Shown here one piece after another: positions 34,436 to 43,850 of a DNA stretch of 64,000 nucleotides (positions are counted from its first letter, which is position 1; every line of letters begins with the position of its first letter). The stretch comes from Weeksellaceae bacterium. Lineage in GTDB: Bacteria; Bacteroidota; Bacteroidia; Flavobacteriales; Weeksellaceae. Under the pieces are notes generated by a model. That model ran no database searches. It worked only from the letters and a program-made list of their open reading frames with translations, and had not been told where the DNA came from. Location of the stretch: NCBI GenBank assembly GCA_949788275.1, contig OX460916.1, forward strand, positions 372,001 through 436,000, in the 5' to 3' direction. Made by a program: the position numbers and the translations under genes.

Positions 34436-36892
34436 ATGGAAAGACCATTTTTTGCCGAAATTATATTACCTCTTGCTTTAGAAGGTACGTTTACGTATCA
34501 TTTAACATCAGATGATGTTCAGCAGATAAAAATTGGTCAGCGCGTAGCTGTTCCATTTGGAACTCAAAAACTATATACTGGTATTGTTCATTCAATGCAT
34601 CACCAAGCACCCGAATTGTATAAAACCAAAGGGATTTATGCCTTTTTAGATGCAGATCCATTGGTAACAACCCATCAAATCAAGTTATGGGAATGGATGG
34701 CCACCTACTATATGTGCGCATTGGGCGAGGTCTTTCGTCAAGCATTTCCTGCCGCATTAAAACTCGAATCCCAAACATTTGTTCGCCTGATTCAAGCCGA
34801 TTTTGAAGATTTGACCCAATTAAACGACCAAGAATACCTCATTTTTGAAGCCCTAAAGCTTCGAGAAATTATTTCGGTAGAAGAAGCTGCCTTAATCATT
34901 GATGCTAAATCGGCCATTCCTACGTTGAAGTTGTTAATCGACAAAGGAATTATCCGATTAGATGAGAAAATCAATGAAAAATACACGCCAAAAGTCGTTA
35001 ATTATGTGCGAATTCATCCCGATCTAAAAGGGAATGATGCCGCATTTATGGACCTACTAGCCGCATTAAAAAACGCGCCCAAACAACGGGAAACGCTTTT
35101 GCAATTAATCACCTTAGAAACCCAATTGACAGAAGGTATAAAGGTGGCCGATTTTATAAAAAGAGGAGCGACCAATGCGGTGCTTAAAAGCTTAAGCGAG
35201 CGCAATGCCGTCCAAATTTACCCGTTCCAAGCTTCTCGAGTCGAGCAAATCCAGCACGGTCAAGAGGCGATACATACCCTTACAGAACACCAAAAACTGG
35301 CCTTAAACCAAATCCTTTATTCTTTTCATTCCTTCTCAACGGTTCTATTGCATGGAGTTACTTCAAGTGGTAAAACCGAAGTGTATTTACAATTAATGGA
35401 AAGGGTGATGAGTAAGGGAAAGAAAATTTTATACCTCTTACCCGAAATTTCTGTGACAACCCAAATTGTTCATCGCATTAAAAAGCATTATGGTGATCGG
35501 GTAGGGGTCTACCATTCTAAATTTAATCAAAACGAACGCGTCGAATTATGGCAGAAAACGTTGGCAGGTGACTATGACATTGTTATTGGACCTCGTACTG
35601 CTTTGCTGTTACCGTTAACAGATATCGGATTAATTATCGTCGATGAAGAACACGAAAGCTCTTACAAACAACACGATGTAAAACCTTTTTTTCACGCCCG
35701 TGATATGGCGATGTTACTGGCCAAACAGTTCAAGGCAAAAGTCTTATTGGGTTCAGCAACACCCTCCATTGAAAGCTATTACAATGCCACCCAAAAAAAA
35801 TACGGTTATGTCCAGTTAAACCAACGATTCGGCGAAGTGGCTTTGCCCGAAATTCAATTGGTTGATCTGAAAAAAGCCCAAAAGAAAAAAGAAATGCAGG
35901 GTGATATTTCGTTTACGTTAAGAGAAGAAATCACGGCCCAATTAGCCGATAAAAAACAAGTGATTCTATTTCAAAATCGCCGCGGCTATGCCCCAATTAT
36001 GGAATGCAACAGCTGTGGTCATTCACCTGGCTGTCCCAATTGCGATGTTAGCTTAACTTATCACAAGTTTTCCAATCAACTCAAATGCCATTACTGTGGT
36101 TATGCCCAAGCCAAACCCATGCGTTGTCCTTCGTGCAATTCCCATGAATTAAAAACAAAAGGAATTGGAACCGAGCAAATTCAAGATCAGATTCAAGAAC
36201 TGTTTCCAGACGCCAAGGTCAAGCGGATGGATGTCGATGCCATGCGAGGGAAGTTCGCCTATGAACGCTTAATCGAAGACTTCGAAAATAGAGAAATTGA
36301 TATACTTATAGGAACGCAGATGATTACCAAAGGATTCGACTTTGGCAATGTGAATTTTGTGGGGGTTATTCGAGCCGATTCTTTACTGAATTTCCCCGAT
36401 TTCCGTGCCCATGAAAAAGCTTTCCAGTTATTGGTGCAAGTAGCTGGGAGAGCTGGCCGAAGAGCCGAACAAGGAAAAGTGATGATACAGAGTTACGAGC
36501 CGAATCACCAGATTTTGCAAAATGTAACCACCTATAATTACCACGAAACCATGAAAGATATTCTCTACGAGCGTAAAGAATTCTTTTACCCACCCTATGT
36601 GCGTCTTATTCGTATTCGCCTAAAACACAAAGATAAAACCCGATTAGACAAAACGGCTGCTCAGTTGGTTACCCTTTTACAACCAAATTTTACGGCTCGC
36701 TGCCTTTTAGGGCCAGAAGCTCCCGCCATTGGGCGTATAAACAATATGTACATTAGCGATATTATGTTAAAGATTGTCGCCGAACAATCGCCGCAAAAGG
36801 TGAAAGAATTGATTCAGAAAGAACTCGAGCGCATGAATACAGTAGCTGCATACCGTTCTGTGCGTATTGATGTCGATGTTGATCCTGTTTAG
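34436..36892 (+). CDS. priA: Primosomal protein N' (PriA helicase)
   Basis: PriA reloads the replisome at stalled forks. The 818-aa protein has an N-terminal 3'-binding domain (ERPFFAEIILPLALEGTFTY), Walker A GVTSSGKTE, the DEEH box in IIVDEEHESSYKQHD, and a zinc region with eight cysteines from CNSCGHSPGCPNC to MRCPSC. The helicase C-terminal motifs GTQMITKGFDF and QVAGRAGRR follow. Length is normal for Bacteroidota. Confidence 0.96.
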   Translation: MERPFFAEIILPLALEGTFTYHLTSDDVQQIKIGQRVAVPFGTQKLYTGIVHSMHHQAPELYKTKGIYAFLDADPLVTTHQIKLWEWMATYYMCALGEVFRQAFPAALKLESQTFVRLIQADFEDLTQLNDQEYLIFEALKLREIISVEEAALIIDAKSAIPTLKLLIDKGIIRLDEKINEKYTPKVVNYVRIHPDLKGNDAAFMDLLAALKNAPKQRETLLQLITLETQLTEGIKVADFIKRGATNAVLKSLSERNAVQIYPFQASRVEQIQHGQEAIHTLTEHQKLALNQILYSFHSFSTVLLHGVTSSGKTEVYLQLMERVMSKGKKILYLLPEISVTTQIVHRIKKHYGDRVGVYHSKFNQNERVELWQKTLAGDYDIVIGPRTALLLPLTDIGLIIVDEEHESSYKQHDVKPFFHARDMAMLLAKQFKAKVLLGSATPSIESYYNATQKKYGYVQLNQRFGEVALPEIQLVDLKKAQKKKEMQGDISFTLREEITAQLADKKQVILFQNRRGYAPIMECNSCGHSPGCPNCDVSLTYHKFSNQLKCHYCGYAQAKPMRCPSCNSHELKTKGIGTEQIQDQIQELFPDAKVKRMDVDAMRGKFAYERLIEDFENREIDILIGTQMITKGFDFGNVNFVGVIRADSLLNFPDFRAHEKAFQLLVQVAGRAGRRAEQGKVMIQSYEPNHQILQNVTTYNYHETMKDILYERKEFFYPPYVRLIRIRLKHKDKTRLDKTAAQLVTLLQPNFTARCLLGPEAPAIGRINNMYISDIMLKIVAEQSPQKVKELIQKELERMNTVAAYRSVRIDVDVDPV

Positions 36893-36893
36893 T

Positions 36894-37131
36894 TTACTGA
36901 ATAATAACCTGATAATCGTTGATGAAAATACGACCAGTTGAATTTAAAACCTCGGTACCAAATTCAACAGAAGATAAATATTGAGCCTCTTTAATCAAAT
37001 TCATTGCCTGTAAAAACATTCAAGAGATAGAGCAGGTCAACCGTACCGCTTGTTCGTTTTTCATGCCGTACAAAAGCGATATAGGTCCAAGCTAATCCAA
37101 GGTCTTTTTTGTTCAGTTTTCCTGTATGCAT
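36894..37131 (-). pseudogene. Frameshifted gene remnant beside repeat C
   Basis: On the minus strand a frame starts ATG at 37131 (MHTGKLNKKDLGLAWTYIAF) and ends near 36990. A second frame, open to 36894, continues the protein-like sequence as MNLIKEAQYLSSVEFGTEV and ends INDYQVIIQ. The switch falls at an A5 run on the plus strand (37012-37016), as expected for a one-base indel. Joined, they would give about 85 residues. I do not recognise the family. It may be a truncated relic with the repeat at its 5' side. Confidence 0.4.
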
Positions 37132-37156
37132 GTTTTAAGATTCTTTTTTTTAAATA

Positions 37157-37300
37157 GGGCGGCCGCTGCGCGCCGGGCTTTCCACTCCCAATCTTTGCAA
37201 CAACAAGCTTCTTGTTTCTCATATAAATCCCCGCATGTTGCAAAGGATTTCCGCTTCAATCCCTGCCGCTAATCGCTTCGCTCAATGCTAAAATTGAAGC
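37157..37300 (+). repeat. Dispersed intergenic hairpin repeat, copy C
   Basis: Begins GGGCGGCCGCTGCGCGCCGG exactly as copy A. Central arms CTTTGCAACA (37193-37202) and TGTTGCAAAG (37236-37245), end block CAATCCCTGCCGC (to 37269). A third stem GCTTCAAT (37253-37260)/ATTGAAGC (near 37293-37300) closes the 3' part. The remaining 200 bp to the next gene show nothing else. Confidence 0.85.
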
Positions 37301-37496
37301 AGCGTTGTAATGGCTATGCACTCGCATGCAGGGATGAATAGTAGATAATTTACTTTCAGATAAAGAGGTCAGTTTCTAAGCTTTTCTTGTGCTTAATTTT
37401 ATCGCTTTCTAAATGCGCTCATCAAACATTGACGAACCAACGTTGCCATTGCCAAAATTACCCTCAAAATTGGATCCCCTTATTTTATCGGTTAGC

Positions 37497-38441
37497 TCAC
37501 AGCTGGTTGAATAGTCGTTGTCGAGCCACTTCATAATCCGCTAAAAGTTCATCAAAGACTTCAGCGACCGTTGGAATTGAATGAATAAGGGCAGAAACTT
37601 GGCCAATTTCTAATTCGCCATGGATTAAATCACCTTCGAACATCCCTTTTTTGGCACGTCCACGTCCTAGTAGTTCAATTAATTGTTCTTTGGTTTGTCC
37701 AGCTTGGTAAGCGGCCTGAACCTCGTTGAAGAAATCATTTTTTAATAAACGAACTGGAGCCAATTCTTTTAAGGTAAGCATGGTGTCTCCTTCTTGGGCT
37801 TTAATAATTTCATCTTTAAAAAGTGCAGAAGCAGAAGATTCTTGCGTTGCCGCAAAACGAGAACCCAATTGTACACCATCGGCACCTAAAGCAAAAGCAG
37901 CGAGCATTTGAGCGCCTGTTGCAATTCCACCAGCTGCTATTAAGGGGATCGAAAGATGTTGTTTCACATGTGGAATAAGGCATAAAGTCGTTGTCTCATC
38001 TCTGCCATTGTGTCCTCCAGCCTCAAAACCTTCTGCCACGACCGCATCTACTCCAGCTTCTTCACATTTTTGTGCAAACTTCGTACTACTCACAACATGA
38101 GCTACTTTTATACCTTCTTTTTTTAAAATTTCCGTCCATGTTTTCGGATTGCCTGCCGATGTGAAAACAATTTTCACCTTTTCTTCCACAATAATTTGCA
38201 TTATTTCCTCCAAATCGGGGTATAACATAGGAACATTTACACCAAAAGGTTGGCTTGTGGCCTGCTGACATTGTTGAATATGAGTGCGCAAAACATCAGG
38301 GTACATGCTGCCTGCCCCAATTAAACCAAGGCCTCCTGCATTACTAACAGCCGATGCTAATCGCCATCCACTATTCCAAATCATTCCTCCTTGAATAATT
38401 GGATGTTGTATTGAAAATAATTTTGTTATATTCGTGTCCAT
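37497..38441 (-). CDS. Nitronate monooxygenase / FabK-like flavin enzyme
   Basis: A 314-aa FMN-dependent TIM-barrel enzyme of the 2-nitropropane dioxygenase family. Motifs: HPIIQGGMIWNSGWRLASAV at the start, EGFEAGGHNGRDE with the catalytic-region His, AAGGIATGAQMLAAFALGAD for FMN phosphate, and GSRFAATQES. Similar sequences include enoyl-ACP reductase FabK, so nitronate oxidation is not certain. It is a single gene reading toward repeat C. Confidence 0.87.
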   Translation of the reverse strand: MDTNITKLFSIQHPIIQGGMIWNSGWRLASAVSNAGGLGLIGAGSMYPDVLRTHIQQCQQATSQPFGVNVPMLYPDLEEIMQIIVEEKVKIVFTSAGNPKTWTEILKKEGIKVAHVVSSTKFAQKCEEAGVDAVVAEGFEAGGHNGRDETTTLCLIPHVKQHLSIPLIAAGGIATGAQMLAAFALGADGVQLGSRFAATQESSASALFKDEIIKAQEGDTMLTLKELAPVRLLKNDFFNEVQAAYQAGQTKEQLIELLGRGRAKKGMFEGDLIHGELEIGQVSALIHSIPTVAEVFDELLADYEVARQRLFNQL

Positions 38442-38607
38442 TTTTATATATTTATCGACTTAAAATTGGTAATAAATGTAAAACTAAAAGTTTGATATTA
38501 CCAAAACACTGACACTTTGTCTTTGGCAAATTTTTTGATTTGGCAAATTTGTAATAAATGAATAAATTAGAGGGGAATCTCTACAAAAAATAATAAAAAT
38601 ATAGACT

Positions 38608-38829
38608 ATGTATTGGACTTTAGAATTAGCATCATATTTAAGCGATGCGCCTTGGCCAGCAACAAAAGATGAATTAATCGATTACGCGATTCGTACAGGA
38701 GCTCCTTTAGAAGTTGTAGAAAACTTACAATCTATCGAAGATGAAGGAGATTCATATGAAAGTATCGAAGAAATCTGGGCTGATTATCCTACAGATGATG
38801 ATTTTCTTTGGAACGAGGACGAATATTAA
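38608..38829 (+). CDS. DUF2795-family small protein
   Basis: A 73-aa acidic protein: MYWTLELASYLSDAPWPATK, DYAIRTGAPLEVVENLQSIE, and a C-terminal aromatic/acidic tail. This is the common DUF2795 form of Bacteroidota. The function is unknown. It ends at a terminator, shortly before the secA promoter. Confidence 0.88.
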   Translation: MYWTLELASYLSDAPWPATKDELIDYAIRTGAPLEVVENLQSIEDEGDSYESIEEIWADYPTDDDFLWNEDEY

Positions 38830-38834
38830 AATTG

Positions 38835-38858
38835 AAAAGCCCGAATTGGGGCTTTTTT
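38835..38858 (+). terminator. Terminator after DUF2795
   Basis: Stem AAAAGCCC/GGGCTTTT with a 6-nt loop and T-run. Confidence 0.85.
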
Positions 38859-38892
38859 CAATTCTATTTTTTTAGTACCAACATAGATAATG

Positions 38893-38900
38893 TATATTTG
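38893..38900 (+). promoter_or_regulatory. Minus-7 box TATATTTG for secA
   Basis: Consensus box leaving a 5' UTR of about 50 nt before secA. Confidence 0.6.
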
Positions 38901-38957
38901 TTTTAGGAAACAAATGAGTTTTAATAAGTTTCTTAAAAAAGAACGACAAAAAAAGTT

Positions 38958-41900
38958 ATGAATTTAATCGATAAAATTTTACAAGGGTTCTTAGGAAACA
39001 AGAACACAAAAGATGTAAAAGAACTTACCAAATATGTCGATTTAGCCAATGAGGCAGAAAAAGTGCTTGAGGGGTTAACAATCGACCAAATAAGAAATAA
39101 AACTGCTGAGTTTAAGACTAAACTACAAGAAGCGACAAAAGATTTTAAAACTCAAATTGATGAGTTGAAGAAAGAAGTCGAGCAAACAGACGATTTCTCA
39201 GCAAAAGAAGAATTATATACTAAAATTGATAAAATCAATCGCCAAGCCTACGATGTAGAAGAGCAGATTTTATTAGAAATACTTCCTGAAGCTTTCGCCG
39301 TAATGCGTCAGACTGGGAAACGTTTTAGTGAAAACGAAACCCTGGAGGTGGAAGTTTCAGAACACGATCAAAAATTAATCACACGCGGAGTTGACTTTGT
39401 AACGCCGAAAGACGATAAAACGGCGGTATGGCATAACTCATGGGATGCTGCTGGTCGACAAGTGAAATGGGACATGGCTCATTACGATGTTCAGTTCATC
39501 GGTGGGTCTGCCTTACACCTTGGCCGTATTGCAGAGATGCAAACCGGGGAGGGTAAAACCTTAGTTGCGACGTTACCGATCTACTTAAACGCTTTAACAG
39601 GTCGTGGAGTGCATTTAGTAACGGTGAATGATTACCTTGCTAAACGCGATATGGCGTGGATGCGCCCTATCTTTGAATTTCATGGACTAAGTGTCGATTG
39701 TATCGATAATCATCAACCTAACTCTCCTGGACGTCGCGAGGCGTATGCTTCAGATATCGTGTATGGAACTAACAACGAGTTTGGATTCGATTACCTAAGA
39801 GATAATATGGCGAACTCGCCAGATGCTTTAGTGCAACGCGAGTTAAATTTTGCGATCGTCGATGAGGTCGATTCGGTTTTAATCGATGATGCACGTACAC
39901 CATTGATTATTTCTGGTCCTGTTCCTCAGGGTGATCGTCATGAATTTGATGTTTTAAAACCGAAAATTGATACCCTGTACCATTTACAACGTGAAATGCT
40001 AGGTAAAACCTTGAATGAAGCAAAAAAACTGTTTCAAGAAGGCGATACCAAAGAGGGTGGATTTAAATTATACCAAGTATTTAGAGGTTTACCAAAATAT
40101 AAACCATTGATTAAGTTTTTATCGAAAGATGGAATTAGAGCGCAGTTACAAAAAACAGAAGCTTATTTTATCCAAGATAATAACCGTGAAATGCCAAAGG
40201 TTGATCAACACTTGTATTTCACAATCGATGAGAAAAATAACCAATCGGATTTAACCGATAAAGGAATCGAGTACTTGTCGAAAGGCATGGAAGATAACAA
40301 CTTCTTTATCTTACCAGATGTTTCAACCAGTGTTGCTGCTATCGAAAACTCGGGTAAAGCCATTGAAGAGGTAGCTCAATTAAAAGAGGATTTCTTCCGC
40401 GATTTCTCAATTAAATCGGAACGTATTCACACCCTGAGCCAATTGTTAAAAGCTTATACGCTGTTTGAAAAAGACAACGAGTATGTGGTGATGGAAGGTG
40501 AAGTGAAAATCGTCGATGAACAAACGGGACGTATCATGGATGGTCGTCGTTATTCCGATGGACTACACCAAGCGATTGAAGCGAAAGAAAACGTGAAAAT
40601 TGAAGCCGCTACCCAAACCTTTGCAACCGTTACATTACAGAATTATTTCCGTATGTACAACAAGTTAGGAGGGATGACAGGTACTGCAGAAACAGAAGCA
40701 GGGGAGTTTTGGCAAATCTATAAATTAGATGTGGTTTCAATTCCAACCAACCGACCAATTTCTCGTATCGACCGTAACGATGTGGTGTATAAAACCAACC
40801 GTGAGAAATACAAAGCCGTTATCGAGGAAATTGTCAAATTATCACAAGAGGAAAAACGTCCTGTGTTAGTGGGTACAACCAATGTAGAGGTTTCTGAACT
40901 TCTATCGAAAGCGTTAAAATTACGTGGTATTAAACACAATGTGTTGAATGCTAAAATGCATAAAAAAGAAGCGGATATCGTTACCGAAGCTGGTCAACCA
41001 GGTGCGGTAACAATTGCAACCAATATGGCTGGTCGTGGTACCGATATTAAGTTAGCAAAAGAAGTCAAAGAATCAGGTGGTTTAGCGATTATCGGTACCG
41101 AGCGTCACGACTCTCGTCGTGTAGACCGTCAGTTACGTGGTCGTGCTGGTCGTCAAGGTGATCCAGGATCATCACAGTTCTTTATTTCTTTAGAGGATAG
41201 TCTGATGCGTTTATTCGGTTCAGAGCGTATCGCTAAGTTAATGGACCGTATGGGCCATAAAGATGGGGACGTGATCGAGCATTCAATGATTACCAAATCA
41301 ATTGAGCGCGCACAGAAAAAAGTAGAAGAAAATAACTTTGGTATTCGTAAACGTTTATTAGAATATGATGACGTAATGAATAAGCAACGTGAAGTGATTT
41401 ACAAACGTCGTCGTAACGCTTTATTTGGAGATCGTTTAGAAGTTGATATTGCTAACATGATTTATGATGTTTCGGCATCCGTGGTCAAAGCAAACAAAGA
41501 TTTTGAAGATTTTAAACAATATGAATTAGATTTAATCAATTACTTCACCATGGGGGTTCCCGTGTCTGAAGACGAATTTAAATCGAAAACAGCAGCCGAA
41601 TTAATCGAGATTACTTATCAGGCAGCATTAGCCGATTACCAAGCTCGTATGGTGTATGTTGCTGAAACAGCTTTCCCTGTGATCTCGGGTGTTTTTGAAA
41701 ACCAAGGCCATATGTTCTCGCGCATTCAAGTTCCATTTACGGATGGTATCCGTGAAATGACGGTGGTTTGTGACTTGAAAGAAGCATATGAATCAAAAGG
41801 TAAAACGGTCACAAAAGATTTTGAAAAATCGATTGTTTTAAGTTTAATCGATGACAACTGGAAAGAGCATTTACGTGATGTTGATGACCTACGTCGTACC

Positions 41901-42083
41901 GTTCAAAATGCTGTTTATGAACAAAAAGATCCATTGGTTATTTACAAGCAGGAATCCTTCTTTATTTTCCAACGTATGTTAGATACGGTAAACAAAGAAA
42001 TTATTTCATTCTTGTTTAAAGGTGAATTACCCAATGCTCGTAAAGAAGAACAAGCGACGATTGAAGAAGGTGTAAACCCTTAA
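38958..42083 (+). CDS. secA: Preprotein translocase ATPase SecA
   Basis: SecA drives protein export through SecYEG. At 1041 aa it carries the insertion in the motor region that Bacteroidota SecA proteins have (about residues 330-460). Walker A is MQTGEGKT, the DEAD-box equivalent is VDEVDSVLIDDARTP, and the second motor has GRGTDIKL and RQLRGRAGRQGDPG. The protein ends at EEQATIEEGVNP without the usual C-terminal CxC zinc motif that binds SecB or lipid. Confidence 0.97.
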   Translation: MNLIDKILQGFLGNKNTKDVKELTKYVDLANEAEKVLEGLTIDQIRNKTAEFKTKLQEATKDFKTQIDELKKEVEQTDDFSAKEELYTKIDKINRQAYDVEEQILLEILPEAFAVMRQTGKRFSENETLEVEVSEHDQKLITRGVDFVTPKDDKTAVWHNSWDAAGRQVKWDMAHYDVQFIGGSALHLGRIAEMQTGEGKTLVATLPIYLNALTGRGVHLVTVNDYLAKRDMAWMRPIFEFHGLSVDCIDNHQPNSPGRREAYASDIVYGTNNEFGFDYLRDNMANSPDALVQRELNFAIVDEVDSVLIDDARTPLIISGPVPQGDRHEFDVLKPKIDTLYHLQREMLGKTLNEAKKLFQEGDTKEGGFKLYQVFRGLPKYKPLIKFLSKDGIRAQLQKTEAYFIQDNNREMPKVDQHLYFTIDEKNNQSDLTDKGIEYLSKGMEDNNFFILPDVSTSVAAIENSGKAIEEVAQLKEDFFRDFSIKSERIHTLSQLLKAYTLFEKDNEYVVMEGEVKIVDEQTGRIMDGRRYSDGLHQAIEAKENVKIEAATQTFATVTLQNYFRMYNKLGGMTGTAETEAGEFWQIYKLDVVSIPTNRPISRIDRNDVVYKTNREKYKAVIEEIVKLSQEEKRPVLVGTTNVEVSELLSKALKLRGIKHNVLNAKMHKKEADIVTEAGQPGAVTIATNMAGRGTDIKLAKEVKESGGLAIIGTERHDSRRVDRQLRGRAGRQGDPGSSQFFISLEDSLMRLFGSERIAKLMDRMGHKDGDVIEHSMITKSIERAQKKVEENNFGIRKRLLEYDDVMNKQREVIYKRRRNALFGDRLEVDIANMIYDVSASVVKANKDFEDFKQYELDLINYFTMGVPVSEDEFKSKTAAELIEITYQAALADYQARMVYVAETAFPVISGVFENQGHMFSRIQVPFTDGIREMTVVCDLKEAYESKGKTVTKDFEKSIVLSLIDDNWKEHLRDVDDLRRTVQNAVYEQKDPLVIYKQESFFIFQRMLDTVNKEIISFLFKGELPNARKEEQATIEEGVNP

Positions 42084-42112
42084 CAAACGAATCGCTGAAT
42101 GATCATAAAAAG

Positions 42113-42144
42113 AACCTTTTCTATTTTCTAGAAAAGGTTTTTTT
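42113..42144 (+). terminator. secA terminator
   Basis: Stem AACCTTTTCTA/TAGAAAAGGTT with a 5-nt loop and seven T. Confidence 0.9.
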
Positions 42145-42160
42145 ATAACATTTATTTTAA

Positions 42161-42664
42161 ATGAAAATATTTTATTTACACGGTTATCAGGGGAGTTTAA
42201 CCCCAGAAAAACGGGACTTATTAGAATCGCTTGGTGAATTGGAAGCACCACATGTTGACTATGATCAACCGGATAATTTATTCTCGTCGCTTTACGAACG
42301 TGTAAAGGCAGGCGGTTTTAATGTTTGTGTGGGAACCAGTTTGGGTGGAATTATGGCATTATTTATTGCCAATCATTTAAAGCTTCCTTGCTTGGTTTTT
42401 AATCCAGCAGTTACCTATATCGATCAACTGAGAAAATTTGTTCCTGCGCCTTATTTTACGCTAGAGAATAATCGTATTATTGATGTGGTAAGTGGTGTAA
42501 AGGATGAGATAATCCCTTACAAAGAGCAATTGAAATTTGTTGAACAACTTAAGACATTGAATACTTCAGTCAATCATTATATAGAAGATCACGTAGAACA
42601 TGGGATCGATTATAAGATCTTTGAGAAGTATGTCGAAGGCTTTATCCTAAAAAAACCCGTTTAA
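42161..42664 (+). CDS. YqiA/YcfP-like alpha/beta esterase
   Basis: A 167-aa small hydrolase. It starts MKIFYLHGYQGS (oxyanion-hole HG), has the nucleophile motif GTSLGG near residue 58, an acid region in SGVKDEIIPY and a histidine in DHVEHGID. Length and motif order match the UPF0227/YqiA esterases. The natural substrate is unknown. The stop codon lies within a terminator hairpin. Confidence 0.86.
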   Translation: MKIFYLHGYQGSLTPEKRDLLESLGELEAPHVDYDQPDNLFSSLYERVKAGGFNVCVGTSLGGIMALFIANHLKLPCLVFNPAVTYIDQLRKFVPAPYFTLENNRIIDVVSGVKDEIIPYKEQLKFVEQLKTLNTSVNHYIEDHVEHGIDYKIFEKYVEGFILKKPV

Positions 42665-42683
42665 TGATTTAAACGGGTTTTTA
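42651..42683. terminator. Terminator after the YqiA-like gene
   Basis: Stem AAACCCGTTTA/TAAACGGGTTT with a 6-nt loop, flanked by A- and T-runs; also usable by the converging gene. Confidence 0.9.
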
Positions 42684-42685
42684 AA

Positions 42686-42994
42686 TTATAATTTTTCTTC
42701 AATGTACTCTTGAATTTTCCGTGTAATTATGGGTACGGCTAAAACGATTAATCCGGAGATTAAAATTTTAGAAATACCTTTCATCGGGAATTTGTCGCTG
42801 GCTTTGTTTCCGATCCAATGAAGGGATTCTTCAACCTTTGACGAGGTGAAAGATGCATCGTTTTTAACATTGAAAGCTAAGTTAACGGCTTTATTAATAA
42901 ATGAGTTATCATGCGCTTTTTCGCTATGTCTCATTTCAGCTTTTAACCGCTTCTTTGCTAAGCGTAAATCATCTAAATTCTTAATGTCGTGCAT
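42686..42994 (-). CDS. Hypothetical one-helix membrane protein (102 aa)
   Basis: A basic N-terminal half (KNLDDLRLAKKRLKAEMRHS) predicted to be helical, then a C-terminal membrane segment ISKILISGLIVLAVPIIT and a short charged tail. I know no named family. It is last in a three-gene minus-strand set with the holin-like and YtxH proteins, a combination often linked to envelope stress in Bacteroidota. Confidence 0.8.
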   Translation of the reverse strand: MHDIKNLDDLRLAKKRLKAEMRHSEKAHDNSFINKAVNLAFNVKNDASFTSSKVEESLHWIGNKASDKFPMKGISKILISGLIVLAVPIITRKIQEYIEEKL

Positions 42995-43005
42995 AGAGTT
43001 GGTTT

Positions 43006-43347
43006 TTAATGTTCATCATCTTCCTCTTCCTTTGAAATCGCTTCCATAGCATTATCAATGGCGAAATTCACTAGCATTAGTTTAATGCGTTTTCTAAAAA
43101 GTATGGCTAAAACCATGACCAATAGGTGAACGCCTGTGATTGCTAAAAAGCCCAATCCTACATCGTCAAAATAACTGCCTAAAATAAATCCCAGTGCCAA
43201 GCTACCTAGTAATAACAGAAACAAGAAAAAGACGCCTAAGATTAAGGCATAGATTCCGCTGGCCAACATATGGCTCACTGAATCTAAAATATCTAATTTT
43301 GTTAACTTGATTCGGTTGTTAATATAGGTTTTAAGTTCGTTGAACAT
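43006..43347 (-). CDS. Phage-holin-superfamily / YqjE-like membrane protein
   Basis: A 113-aa protein with a short amphipathic N-terminus (KTYINNRIKLTKLDILDSVS), two transmembrane helices (ALILGVFFLFLLLLGSLALG and FLAITGVHLLVMVLAILF) and an acidic tail KEEEDDEH. It matches the putative actinobacterial holin X / YqjE group. Despite the name no phage genes are near. It is the middle gene of a three-gene operon. Confidence 0.82.
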   Translation of the reverse strand: MFNELKTYINNRIKLTKLDILDSVSHMLASGIYALILGVFFLFLLLLGSLALGFILGSYFDDVGLGFLAITGVHLLVMVLAILFRKRIKLMLVNFAIDNAMEAISKEEEDDEH

Positions 43348-43405
43348 AGCAAAGGTTTTAAAGATCAGACAATATTAAGCTTTTTTTGAGTGAATAACAC
43401 GACGA

Positions 43406-43753
43406 TTAAACTCCGATATTCTCTTGGAACTCATCACGAGTCTCTTTTGCTTTGGTTTTTAAGTCCGATTTTGCTTCTTTTGCTTTCGCTACAAATTCCT
43501 CTTTTTGTTCTGCTAATTTAGATTTTACGTCTTCTAATTTAGCTTCCAAATCTTTCTTGGTTTGTTTTGCTTTTTCAGAAAAATCATTCGCGTATTTATC
43601 TAATTCTTTTTTGTATTTATCAGCTTCTTTTCTTAATTTTTTACGGGTGTCTTTCCCAGCTTCTGGTGCATATAATAAACCTACTACGGCTCCAATAGCA
43701 GTACCAATTGCTAAACCAGCTAATAATTTCGTTGCGTTATTTAATTTACTCAT
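43406..43753 (-). CDS. YtxH-domain protein
   Basis: A 115-aa protein with one N-terminal glycine-rich helix, LLAGLAIGTAIGAVVGLLYA, then the YtxH hallmark PEAGKDTRKKLRKEADKYKK, and a long Lys/Glu-rich coiled coil to the end. Homologues are general-stress proteins of unknown mechanism. It is the first gene of the operon with the holin-like and 102-aa proteins. Confidence 0.87.
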   Translation of the reverse strand: MSKLNNATKLLAGLAIGTAIGAVVGLLYAPEAGKDTRKKLRKEADKYKKELDKYANDFSEKAKQTKKDLEAKLEDVKSKLAEQKEEFVAKAKEAKSDLKTKAKETRDEFQENIGV

Positions 43754-43850
43754 AATAAAGTTTTTTTTAAGATTAAACGTATTTATATTTACGCTATTAA
43801 AATTACAAAAACAATACCAAAGTTAGTTACTTTCTTAAAATTAAATTTAA

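Noticed and set aside
37061-37243. 60-codon frame (-) over repeat C
   Set aside because: Overlaps the repeat and uses a different frame from the protein-like remnant.
43006-43347. Holin-like gene as a sign of a prophage
   Set aside because: No other phage genes nearby; this family is common in envelope operons with YtxH proteins.
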